NCBI GenBank assembly: GCA_003280225.1
Contig: QCFO01000016.1
Coordinates: forward strand, 1-42,367
DNA length: 42,367 nt
DNA from: Prochlorococcus sp. AG-363-K07
GTDB lineage: Bacteria; Cyanobacteriota; Cyanobacteriia; PCC-6307; Cyanobiaceae
Reading direction: 5' to 3'
Shown here: one piece after another, positions 35,980-42,367 of the stretch
Numbering within the stretch: the first letter of the stretch is position 1
Layout: every line of letters starts with the position of its first letter
Position numbers and translations under genes: made by a program
The notes under the pieces: model-generated
The model's input: the letters and a program-made list of their open reading frames with translations, nothing else
Database searches by the model: none
What the model was told of the DNA's origin: nothing

Positions 35980-36012
35980 GCCTGGGCAAGTTCCTTTTGC
36001 TCAGGCTTTTTT
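35980..36012 (+). terminator. Terminator of PHPSD-family copy 2
   Basis: Stem GCCTGGGCAA / TTGCTCAGGC with a 7-base loop (one G-T pair) and six T. Confidence 0.85.
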
Positions 36013-36022
36013 AGTTTGCTGG

Positions 36023-36043
36023 TAGGGGATAGGGGATAGGGGA
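36023..36043 (+). repeat. Three-unit tandem repeat of TAGGGGA
   Basis: The 7-base unit TAGGGGA occurs three times in a row on the + strand, in non-coding DNA right after a terminator. It may vary in copy number between strains. Confidence 0.9.
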
Positions 36044-36310
36044 TTAAGGCATTTTTTGGCTTAGATGAGCCTAGATTTGAGGGTTGAATTTTCAGTTTGA
36101 TTGCCTTTTGGCTGTTTTTAACGCATATGCCCCGACTTCTAAGATCAAAGCTTTTTTGCACTGAAAGAAAGGAGGATTTAGCGATTTTGTGCTTCATCCA
36201 CAATGTGTTCAGTTTTCGAGATGCAACAGATTCTTCCTCGCTGAGGTGCTTCTGGTTTATAAATACCGGGATTCACAAAACCGGGCTTTTTATAAGGCCT
36301 CCTTTTATTG

Positions 36311-36499
36311 ATGGATTTAACCCACATCCTTGATTTTGCTACTCAGCTTCCACATCCTTCTGATTTAGGCTTGGTGAAGCCTTCAGGTGGATTTCAGTTG
36401 ATACCATCCATTTTTGGTGTTATCGCTATTATTCAAGTCTCTCAGTTTCATTGGTATGCCCGTAAAGGCAATGACCCCTCTGAGCGCTTTACTCGCTAG
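36311..36499 (+). CDS. Small membrane protein, PHPSD family, copy 3
   Basis: A 62-residue protein, MDLTHILDFATQLPHPSDLG and LVKPSGG, followed by one helix (LIPSIFGVIAIIQVSQFHW) and a short charged tail (YARKGNDPSERFTR). ATG at 36311 is preferred to the TTG directly before it. It is closest to copy 2 in both the motif and the YAR motif after the helix. The preceding gene ends 360 bases upstream, and a very strong terminator follows, so it is transcribed alone. Confidence 0.85.
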   Translation: MDLTHILDFATQLPHPSDLGLVKPSGGFQLIPSIFGVIAIIQVSQFHWYARKGNDPSERFTR

Positions 36500-36552
36500 T
36501 TCTCCCTGAGGAGATCAGCAAATCCTATTTCTTGACTTTCTACTAGTTAAGA

Positions 36553-36600
36553 AATTCAAAAGCCATAGAACCTTTCATTGGGTTCTATGGCTTTTGAATT
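36553..36600. terminator. Perfect 20-bp inverted repeat, likely bidirectional terminator
   Basis: Arms AATTCAAAAGCCATAGAACC (36553-36572) and its exact complement (36581-36600) with an 8-base loop. It ends the small gene at 36311. The outer A/T runs let it serve either strand. Confidence 0.85.
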
Positions 36601-36629
36601 TTAGGGATACTGAGAATGCTTCGGCGCAG

Positions 36630-36749
36630 ATGACTATGCATGAGGTCACTCAGGGCGTTAGAGCAGCCTTGCGAGGCTATTCAGGGAGCTCTGAAGGCCA
36701 TTTAGTAAATCCATCCTTGCGGGCAAGAATTTCCAAGTTTCAAAGATAA
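36630..36749 (+). CDS. Possible short protein (39 aa)
   Basis: An ATG-started ORF, MTMHEVTQGVRAALRGYSGS then SEGHLVNPSLRARISKFQR. It has richer GC and more protein-like composition than its surroundings. No family recognised and no clear ribosome binding site. It may be a real small basic protein or the end of a decayed gene, since the frame stays open for about 20 codons upstream into the terminator. Confidence 0.3.
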   Translation: MTMHEVTQGVRAALRGYSGSSEGHLVNPSLRARISKFQR

Positions 36750-36962
36750 AGCCCAATTTCTTAGGAGTGTGGTCTTGCTATTTAAGAAGATTGTTAAGAC
36801 AACTCGATTTTTTTTCTATATATACCTCTTGAAGATTTGCTATCAACCAAAAGATAGTGTATTCAAAGAAGCTCTATCTTTTTCATTGCTTCAAGACAGA
36901 GCTCTTATTACTGTTACTCTACTCAGAAAAAAAGAGTTATTAATATGTTTATTCTCTTTGAG

Positions 36963-37580
36963 TTAGAAAGTTTGTAGCTGTTGACTTTCGTTTTTTGAGT
37001 TATTTATATTTTCAGAATTTACAATTAAATTCGAGATAGTGATTCCACCTAGAAAAATAATGATTGGGGAAATAAGAAAAGATATGACTTTGAACTTGAA
37101 TTCATGAGACTTGTTTCTTGACTCCCTTAAATGATCATCTTTTGTGATTGTAAAGGTATTATCTATATTATTTATATTATCTATTGGAGTATCACAATTT
37201 TTATTTTGAATATGAGTATAGATTTCTTTTGGTTTTTTGTTGATTGACTTTGTGTATGAAGTACTTATCTTTTTTTCGGAAGTTTCATCTGTAAGTGGTT
37301 CGTTACAGCAACACCTTAGGATTTCGCTATTTGAAACTTTTGAGCCTTCTCGAGAGATGTCTAGAAATAAAATATTAAGATCTTTTGACGCTCCTTTACG
37401 TGATAAGAATGGTCCAAACCAATAGACAACATGAGGTTCTATTGTCTCAACTCTAGCCCACCATGCTAGCCCTAGAATGTTTGATAACTTTAGGATTGAT
37501 TCCCATAGGAGAACTAATAAAAGGAGGAAAATCTCTATTAAATAGGATGGTTGAGACATTTTATTTACTTGACTATTCAT
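36963..37580 (-). CDS. DUF1816-like membrane protein with long C-terminal extension
   Basis: From the Met at 37580 the protein is 205 residues. A hydrophobic helix (YLIEIFLLLLVLLW) is followed by WWARVETIEPHVVYWFGPFL and SRKGASKDLNILFLDISREG, which resembles DUF1816, a small cyanobacterial domain related in pattern to phycobilisome linker CpcD segments. Then come a low-complexity Asn/Lys-rich stretch, a second transmembrane helix (FLISPIIIFLGGITISNLIV) and a tail. A start at 37619 would overlap the upstream gene by 32 bases, so 37580 is preferred. The function is unknown. Domain assignment is by pattern only. Confidence 0.65.
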   Translation of the reverse strand: MNSQVNKMSQPSYLIEIFLLLLVLLWESILKLSNILGLAWWARVETIEPHVVYWFGPFLSRKGASKDLNILFLDISREGSKVSNSEILRCCCNEPLTDETSEKKISTSYTKSINKKPKEIYTHIQNKNCDTPIDNINNIDNTFTITKDDHLRESRNKSHEFKFKVISFLISPIIIFLGGITISNLIVNSENINNSKNESQQLQTF

Positions 37581-37587
37581 CTTTTGC

Positions 37588-38091
37588 TTACTCTTCATGC
37601 AAATGGTTTTGAAGATCATTTTCCTTCTTTAAAGCCTCTTCATTCAATACCATTTCAATGAGTTCTGACTTCTTTAATCTAGAGATTCCTTGCATCCCTT
37701 GCAATTTATGCCTAAGCTCTGAATTTTTTGTCTGACTAAGTTCTTTCCTTCTCTCTTCTAATAGCATCTTTTGAATAGCCTCTGGATTATTAAGTATCAA
37801 TGAACTTAGTTGATTGTTATTAAGGTTTGAGGTGATGTCTACGCTATTCAGTATTGATTTCATTTCTTCTTTGTTTTTTTTTGCAACTAACCTTGTGGGA
37901 AAGTCTTTAATATTTAAATCATCCAGGCTTGGTTCTATGCCTTTGCTTGCATCTGAAAATCCTGATTTTGGATTCGGTATTATTAAATTAAGGACTTTAA
38001 AAGTTGCTTCAATAAACACTAGAATAGCAAGAATGAAATGTTGTAGAATTTTTTCATTGGATGCATTATTGTATTTAGGTTTGGTTCCCAT
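37588..38091 (-). CDS. Hypothetical protein with N-terminal helix and SAP/Rho-N-like C-terminal motif
   Basis: A 167-residue protein with a hydrophobic N-terminal segment (FILAILVFIEATFKVLNLII) that may anchor it to the membrane. The charged body ends in ELRHKLQGMQGISRLKKSEL followed by IEMVLNEE. That part looks like the helix-turn-helix SAP or Rho-N type motif (LRxxLxGxxxxxKxxLI), often involved in nucleic acid binding, but the match is weak. It is directly upstream of the DUF1816-like gene on the same strand with 7 bases between them, so the two are probably co-transcribed. Confidence 0.65.
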   Translation of the reverse strand: MGTKPKYNNASNEKILQHFILAILVFIEATFKVLNLIIPNPKSGFSDASKGIEPSLDDLNIKDFPTRLVAKKNKEEMKSILNSVDITSNLNNNQLSSLILNNPEAIQKMLLEERRKELSQTKNSELRHKLQGMQGISRLKKSELIEMVLNEEALKKENDLQNHLHEE

Positions 38092-38197
38092 GAGGCATTA
38101 GCGTTGAGTAAGAAAAAAAGATAAATATTTTTAGTAAGAAGGATTTTCTATTTAATTTTAATCTATAGAGAGCTCTTGGATTTGATAGTCAAGTAAT

Positions 38198-38581
38198 TCA
38201 GCTGAAAAAGTAGGCTATTTCAGCAGCTTTTAGACCTTCCCATCCTGCATCAAGAAGCCTTTGGTTCATCGTTTCTTGATCATAATGCTTTGAGCCTGTG
38301 GCTATTATTTTTTTCCTCATGGCTATGCGAACCCGACAGATCCTTTCGGCTTCTTTCTGCATTACCTCCTTGTAAAAACCAATCATTTCCTTAGGCAAAG
38401 GAGTTCCGTTTAAATCGATGCCATCTTGAATGGCGCTTTCGATTGACTCTGGAATAGCATCGAGGCCCTCAGGCCCATCGATATTTTCGATGTTGTTGCT
38501 GGAGGCGTTCAAGGCTTTGGAATTTAAAAATACAACGCTATTTTGCTGCTCTTTCTCCCTAATGGCAAAACAACTGTTCAT
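38198..38581 (-). CDS. Conserved-looking hypothetical protein
   Basis: A 127-residue soluble protein when started at ATG 38581 (MNSCFAIREKEQQNSVVFLN). An upstream TTG would add six residues. The C-terminal half is a helical, positively charged stretch (KEAERICRVRIAMRKKIIAT) followed by QETMNQRLLDAGWEGLKAAE. No known domain comes to mind. It lies about 107 bases upstream of the 167-residue gene on the same strand. Confidence 0.65.
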   Translation of the reverse strand: MNSCFAIREKEQQNSVVFLNSKALNASSNNIENIDGPEGLDAIPESIESAIQDGIDLNGTPLPKEMIGFYKEVMQKEAERICRVRIAMRKKIIATGSKHYDQETMNQRLLDAGWEGLKAAEIAYFFS

Positions 38582-38848
38582 TTTTTTGGGCGGATGCAAT
38601 TAGAGTTGGATTAGAAAAAGCTTGCTTTCGCTAAAGATTCGCTGGTTTTTTGGGAAGAATCCTGTCCTGGACTTGGTTTATGAGCTTTTGACCCTTTGAT
38701 GACAAGAAATCTCAATATCCTAAATGTGTTGACGAGAATTTGTAATAGATTTAAGACCCGTTGAAAAACTTCTGCTGGGATAACTCTCTTTTCAGAGAAA
38801 TCACTGAATTTTGCTATACCCTTCTAATTTGTAAGCCACAAGAGTTTG

Positions 38849-39163
38849 GTGAAATCTTTGGCACAACCATCTACTCAACAAGTACTTGCTAGTTCTTCTA
38901 TCTGGGTAGCAGCCGCTTTGAATTTATTACCTGGTCTTGGAACTGGATATATATATCAAAGACGTTGGAAAGCCTATTGGATGACATGCTTCTTTTCAGC
39001 TTTTTGGGTTGTTTTTCGCTTTTTGACGCAAGTAGGACTAGATATTAATGATCCTGTTGAAGCTCAGTCGGATTCCATCGGTTTTTATGGACTACTCATA
39101 ATCTCAATCTTTACAGCTTGTGAGGCTGGTTTGGCCACAAAGAATGCTAGAGAGAATTGTTGA
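38849..39163 (+). CDS. Small multi-pass membrane hypothetical protein
   Basis: About 104 residues, starting at GTG 38849 (a TTG is one codon earlier). Three hydrophobic segments are visible: SSSIWVAAALNLLPGLGTGY, WKAYWMTCFFSAFWVVFRFL and GFYGLLIISIFTACEAGL. The motif LPGLGTGYIYQRRW resembles the start of small TM2-like membrane proteins, in which a Gly-rich helix turn precedes basic residues, but this is only similarity of pattern. Function unknown. Confidence 0.65.
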   Translation: MKSLAQPSTQQVLASSSIWVAAALNLLPGLGTGYIYQRRWKAYWMTCFFSAFWVVFRFLTQVGLDINDPVEAQSDSIGFYGLLIISIFTACEAGLATKNARENC

Positions 39164-39227
39164 TCAATTATGAGGGTTTTAGCTCTTACTCTTGTCTTGC
39201 CATCTTTTGCATTTGGATCAAATCTTT

Positions 39228-39440
39228 TTAGTCTCCACCACCATTACAACTCCATACTTTAGACGGGATGCCAGCGTTATTAGTGCCATCAGTACGAAAT
39301 GTTCTTTCAATACAATCGTTTTGTGATTTGGCCCATTGAGCTAGTGGTATAAGCGAGATGGCGATAGCAAGTAGGCTAAAACTAGTTATTGAAGCTAAAA
39401 TTGTCTCTATTTTTAGTTTGGAGATTTTGTTGATGATCAT
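39228..39440 (-). CDS. Small exported or membrane-anchored hypothetical protein
   Basis: A 70-residue protein with an N-terminal hydrophobic helix (ILASITSFSLLAIAISLIPL) and a short C-terminal part DCIERTFRTDGTNNAGIPSK followed by VWSCNGGGD. The two cysteines could form a disulfide bond outside the cytoplasm. I recall similar C-terminal sequences in small Prochlorococcus proteins but know no function. Confidence 0.65.
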   Translation of the reverse strand: MIINKISKLKIETILASITSFSLLAIAISLIPLAQWAKSQNDCIERTFRTDGTNNAGIPSKVWSCNGGGD

Positions 39441-39609
39441 ATTTATGTATCCTCAGAAACGTTGAGTTGTTAATGCTAGTGGTTAATTCAAACTATAGCT
39501 TATTTCTCTTGGCTTTATCAAAAAGCAATCAGTTTTGAATGCTTTAGCATAATCAGGATTAATTCACCATTAAACCAACTGATGCATTTTTATTAGTCTA
39601 TGAAGATTA

Positions 39610-39948
39610 CTAACCAAAGGTTTGACCATTGAAGCCCCATTGTTTTGGATCTTTATCTTCAAAGCAAATGTAGATTCTATTTTTTGGAATACCAGTTTGG
39701 CTTGCAATAAGATTGCAAAATGATTCTGTCATTTCTCTAGGATGTAAGGAACCAATGGATTTGATTTCTACGTAGCAGCATGGGTCTACAGTTCCGCCAA
39801 ATGTCATTGGAACATTCTCCTGTAAAAGAGTCATAACGTATTGCTCAGGCTTTCCTGTTAGTTCAGATAACTTCTGAGATAGAAGGTTAAGAAGATTTTC
39901 GCTGTTTGAAATTGGACCATTTGAGGTCTTTAGGTGAATTAATGGCAT
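39610..39948 (-). CDS. Macrophage migration inhibitory factor (MIF)-like tautomerase
   Basis: A 112-residue member of the MIF/tautomerase superfamily. Pro2, the catalytic base after Met removal, is present (MPLIHLKTS). So are VPMTFGGTVDPCCYVEIKSI and the C-terminal strand RIYICFEDKDPKQWGFNGQT. A MIF homologue from Prochlorococcus marinus has been studied structurally, so the gene type is established in the genus. The physiological substrate is unknown. Its first Cys of the mammalian CxxC is not spaced as in human MIF (here adjacent CC). It is a single gene on the minus strand. Confidence 0.92.
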   Translation of the reverse strand: MPLIHLKTSNGPISNSENLLNLLSQKLSELTGKPEQYVMTLLQENVPMTFGGTVDPCCYVEIKSIGSLHPREMTESFCNLIASQTGIPKNRIYICFEDKDPKQWGFNGQTFG

Positions 39949-40089
39949 ACCTTAAAATATTAAGTATCTTAGCTAAGATAAGACAATAAATAAGTTCATT
40001 GTGGCTTTGAAACATTTAGTTTCGTTCCTACAATCCCTTTGAAAATAGACTAAATTATTTAATTAACTGCTATATTAAACGAAATTATA

Positions 40090-40242
40090 ATGCCAAAAAA
40101 TAAGTCTAGACAAAAAAACAAGTACGATGCCACCAAATCAGCTGGTGAGTCCTCGAGAGCTAAATTAGTTTTATTTATCTTTGGAATTGGACCAATAATC
40201 TTGATCACTTTCTTCTTGGCGGCTAATGGTTTCTTTAGTTGA
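40090..40242 (+). CDS. Small one-helix membrane protein (50 aa)
   Basis: An ATG-started ORF, MPKNKSRQKNKYDATKSAGE then a transmembrane helix (LVLFIFGIGPIILITFFLAA) and NGFFS. The basic head followed by a helix is typical of small thylakoid or plasma membrane proteins with the N-terminus inside. No family recognised. Confidence 0.55.
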   Translation: MPKNKSRQKNKYDATKSAGESSRAKLVLFIFGIGPIILITFFLAANGFFS

Positions 40243-40355
40243 GATCTCTGTTTTGTCGATACCGTAAAGGAAGGAAATCTTTATTTTTTAATGAATTAGG
40301 ATTTTGTGAGGTTGCTTTGTGAATCCATTGTGTTTTGATTTAAGAGAATCGAAAA

Positions 40356-40568
40356 ATGACCTTGAAAAAGTATTGGCCATCTCTTGCTTGCTCGGGAGTC
40401 TTTTCTCTAAATAGCTTTATTCGAATCTCCAGAGATAAATTTGCTGCTCTTCTTAGCCTTCAAAGTCAAGGCAAAATGGATTTCTTGGAAACTTCAGTTG
40501 AATATACTAGTACAAAAAATATACATTGGGCAAATAGAGACTTTCGTAGAGAGTATGCTGCTAATTGA
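40356..40568 (+). CDS. Possible small hypothetical protein
   Basis: A 70-residue ORF starting ATG (MTLKKYWPSLACSGVFSLNS). It ends NIHWANRDFRREYAAN, an amphipathic and charged tail. Nothing else supports it, and it runs convergent to the gene at 40602. Weak call. Confidence 0.3.
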   Translation: MTLKKYWPSLACSGVFSLNSFIRISRDKFAALLSLQSQGKMDFLETSVEYTSTKNIHWANRDFRREYAAN

Positions 40569-40601
40569 ATTGAGAGTTTGTTCGAGTAGAGTTTGATTTT
40601 A

Positions 40602-40967
40602 TCAAATATATTTTTTACCACCTTTTTTATTGTACGTGAAGACCTCACCTCTATCATCTTTAAAAAACATCTTTCCATCCAGTTTTGATTTACCAAATTT
40701 GTTTAATCTTGCACGATGAATGTCGGCTTTTTCTCTTAGGTCTGCCTCCTGATCTTCTATGCTTATAATTATATTGTTATTGGGATCTAGCAAAAGTACA
40801 TCTAGCGCACCTTCTTTTAGTCTTTGCTTAAGATGATTTTTGTCTTTAAATTTATGGCGAAATCTTTGAATAAGTGAAGGTTGAGCTTGAGAATATCTAT
40901 TTTTTTTAATCAGAGATAAAGATATTATAACTAAGAATAAAATGATTATCAATATAAGTGATTTCAT
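40602..40967 (-). CDS. Membrane-anchored hypothetical protein
   Basis: A 121-residue protein with an N-terminal helix (LILIIILFLVIISLSLI) and a basic, soluble remainder containing IQRFRHKFKDKNHLKQRLKE and the predicted beta segments LDVLLLDPNNNIIISIEDQE. The helix is long enough for a membrane anchor. I do not recognise the family. Confidence 0.55.
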   Translation of the reverse strand: MKSLILIIILFLVIISLSLIKKNRYSQAQPSLIQRFRHKFKDKNHLKQRLKEGALDVLLLDPNNNIIISIEDQEADLREKADIHRARLNKFGKSKLDGKMFFKDDRGEVFTYNKKGGKKYI

Positions 40968-41312
40968 TGCTAAATCCCATACATGTTATCTCAAGTAAAA
41001 CAGAAAAATCTCGATAATCAATATAGAAGTGATTTTTGTTTAGAGCCTAATGAACCATCATTATACAGAATTGATTGCATGTATGTTTTATTTAATTATG
41101 ATTTTCAAGTCAACCCCTGCTTTTGATTTTTTTGAGAGTACTTCTTTTTTGACAGCACCTTTTCTTAATGCTGAAAGTAGAATAAATATTGATTCTATGA
41201 ATAGTATTGATAGGCTTAATGCAAAAAATATCATTTGGTAAACTATATTTTTTTTAGTTCGAACCTTTTCTGTTTGCATTGTTCTAATCAAAATTGGAAT
41301 AAAATCTTTTTT

Positions 41313-42191
41313 TTAAAAATCATAATTTGACTTCCTTCTAGATCCTGTCGTTGGATATGGACCGAGATGACTAACGCATTCGGCACCATAATGGCAGCCT
41401 AAACTTATAGCTTTCTCTATATTCCAACCGGCTGAGATCCCAGCCGTTACAGCTGCAGCAAAGGTGTCACCACAACCGTAAGAATCAATTGGCTTTTGAT
41501 CAATATGTTTGGCTTCATACCGCCCACCAGGAGATACTATGCCTCCACGCTCTCCTTGGGTACTAATCTGAATTTTTGCTAGAGGAAATATTTTCTGAGC
41601 CTCTCGCTGTTCTTGTTGATCCAATGCACTTCCAATTAATACATCTACAATGACTTTGCTGCTTAAAATTATTTCTGCTCCAATTCTTGGAGTTGCTGTG
41701 AGGACTTTGGCTTCTCTGCAGTGAAGGACGCCGATTTCATCAGTGGCAGTAACAAATATGCCATCAAATTTTTTAAGTTCATTCCAAGGAAGTGGATCTT
41801 GGCCGCATGGTTGAAGCCGTTCTCCGATGACAGTAATTGACCTCTCCCCATTTGAGTTGATCATGCTTATGCCCTTTCTCGTGGGTTTGTCTCTCCATGC
41901 CACCTTTGGAATTAACCCTAGTTGGCAGAGTCTTTTGTAACTTCTTTCCCCAATCATATCCTTGCCTAGGGAAGTGAAAAAATGGACGGGACTCCCTGTG
42001 ATTCGAGAAAGATTTATGGCGGCAACAGCCCCTCCACCTCCTACGTCTTTCAAATACTCCTTTCCATGACAAATAGTCCCTGCTTTAGGATATTGATTGA
42101 CTGAAAGAAAGCTCATCCATTCAACATGTCCTACCACTGCTAATTTAAGCTTCGGCAATTTAGGCAATTCTGAAAAGATTTTAGTTTTCAT
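41313..42191 (-). CDS. PfkB-family carbohydrate kinase
   Basis: A 292-residue ribokinase-fold kinase. It has the N-terminal nucleoside/sugar-binding glycine block (DVGGGGAVAAINLSRITG) and the C-terminal signature DSYGCGDTFAAAVTAGISAG, where the catalytic aspartate in GCGD is kept. The substrate is a sugar or nucleoside not predictable from sequence. It is slightly shorter than ribokinase (about 309 residues). It is on the minus strand, and a 175-base non-coding tail reaches the window edge. Confidence 0.9.
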   Translation of the reverse strand: MKTKIFSELPKLPKLKLAVVGHVEWMSFLSVNQYPKAGTICHGKEYLKDVGGGGAVAAINLSRITGSPVHFFTSLGKDMIGERSYKRLCQLGLIPKVAWRDKPTRKGISMINSNGERSITVIGERLQPCGQDPLPWNELKKFDGIFVTATDEIGVLHCREAKVLTATPRIGAEIILSSKVIVDVLIGSALDQQEQREAQKIFPLAKIQISTQGERGGIVSPGGRYEAKHIDQKPIDSYGCGDTFAAAVTAGISAGWNIEKAISLGCHYGAECVSHLGPYPTTGSRRKSNYDF

Positions 42192-42367
42192 TTTTAATTT
42201 CTGATATTATTTTGATAAGGATGCAAATATTCTTGAAATTTAATTATAAACAATATCCCTCTAAATCACGATAAATATTTTTTTGTGTATTTGTTTGGTT
42301 TGTAATTTTGGGATTACCACTTATTGCTATTGATAAAGGTGATTTTGGAGTGTTGTATGTTTGTCCC

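Noticed and set aside
39170-39262. 30-codon + strand ORF after the 39163 stop
   Set aside because: Too short and antisense to the 39228-39440 gene end; MRVLALTLVLPSFAFG looks like a signal peptide but has no mature part.
41050-41291. Two overlapping ORFs on opposite strands (63 and 67 codons)
   Set aside because: Neither has a supported start or family, and the region is AT-rich, so both may be chance.
42261-42367. Open + strand frame running off the right edge (VWFVILGLPLIAIDKGDFG)
   Set aside because: Begins after a TAA with no standard start codon until a TTG; too little sequence to judge, although a partial membrane protein remains possible.
1-42367. tRNA genes, rRNA, CRISPR arrays, insertion sequences, prophage integrase
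   Set aside because: None seen: no cloverleaf-like element, no spaced direct repeats and no transposase or integrase motifs.

Overview
The window looks like the chromosome of a low-light-adapted Prochlorococcus. It is AT-rich. It carries six tandem genes for Pcb, the chlorophyll a/b-binding antenna proteins that replace phycobilisomes in this genus. It also has the usual picocyanobacterial housekeeping set: petM-ycf39, NTRC-type thioredoxin reductase, split pntA/pntB, a cyAbrB regulator and a MIF-like protein. I saw no tRNA, rRNA, CRISPR array, insertion sequence or prophage. The species assignment is an inference from gene content.

Region 1 (1-22 kb) is dense core genome: ilvN (cut by the window edge), an alpha/beta hydrolase, petM, ycf39, infA, trxB/NTRC, an SF2 helicase whose start codon cannot be found, the three-gene transhydrogenase operon (pntAA-pntAB-pntB), a second alpha/beta hydrolase, dxr, a sodium-dependent neurotransmitter-type symporter, cysS, polA, an HlyD-type adaptor and ychF. 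Several small conserved-looking proteins sit between them.

Region 2 (22-26 kb) is gene-poor. It holds a cluster of three small ORFs, about 970 bp of apparently non-coding or decayed DNA, a cyAbrB-type regulator with a clear terminator, a T4 endonuclease V-type UV-damage glycosylase, and a small one-helix membrane protein.

Region 3 (26-36.6 kb) is the main attraction: six monocistronic pcb genes, all on the + strand, each with its own promoter region and most with a strong hairpin terminator. Two promoter classes are visible: genes 1 and 6 share one upstream element, genes 2 to 5 another. The coding sequences split differently (1, 2, 4 against 3, 5, 6). Exact shared blocks, such as 212 bp between copies 2 and 4, point to gene conversion. 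Three paralogous small membrane proteins sharing a DFAxQLPHPSDxGLxKPSxG N-terminus lie inside and just after the array. I do not recognise this family, and it is the best candidate here for an undescribed antenna-associated component.

Region 4 (36.6-42.4 kb) holds small or lineage-specific genes: a DUF1816-like membrane protein, several short membrane or exported proteins, a MIF/tautomerase homologue and a PfkB-family sugar kinase near the right edge.
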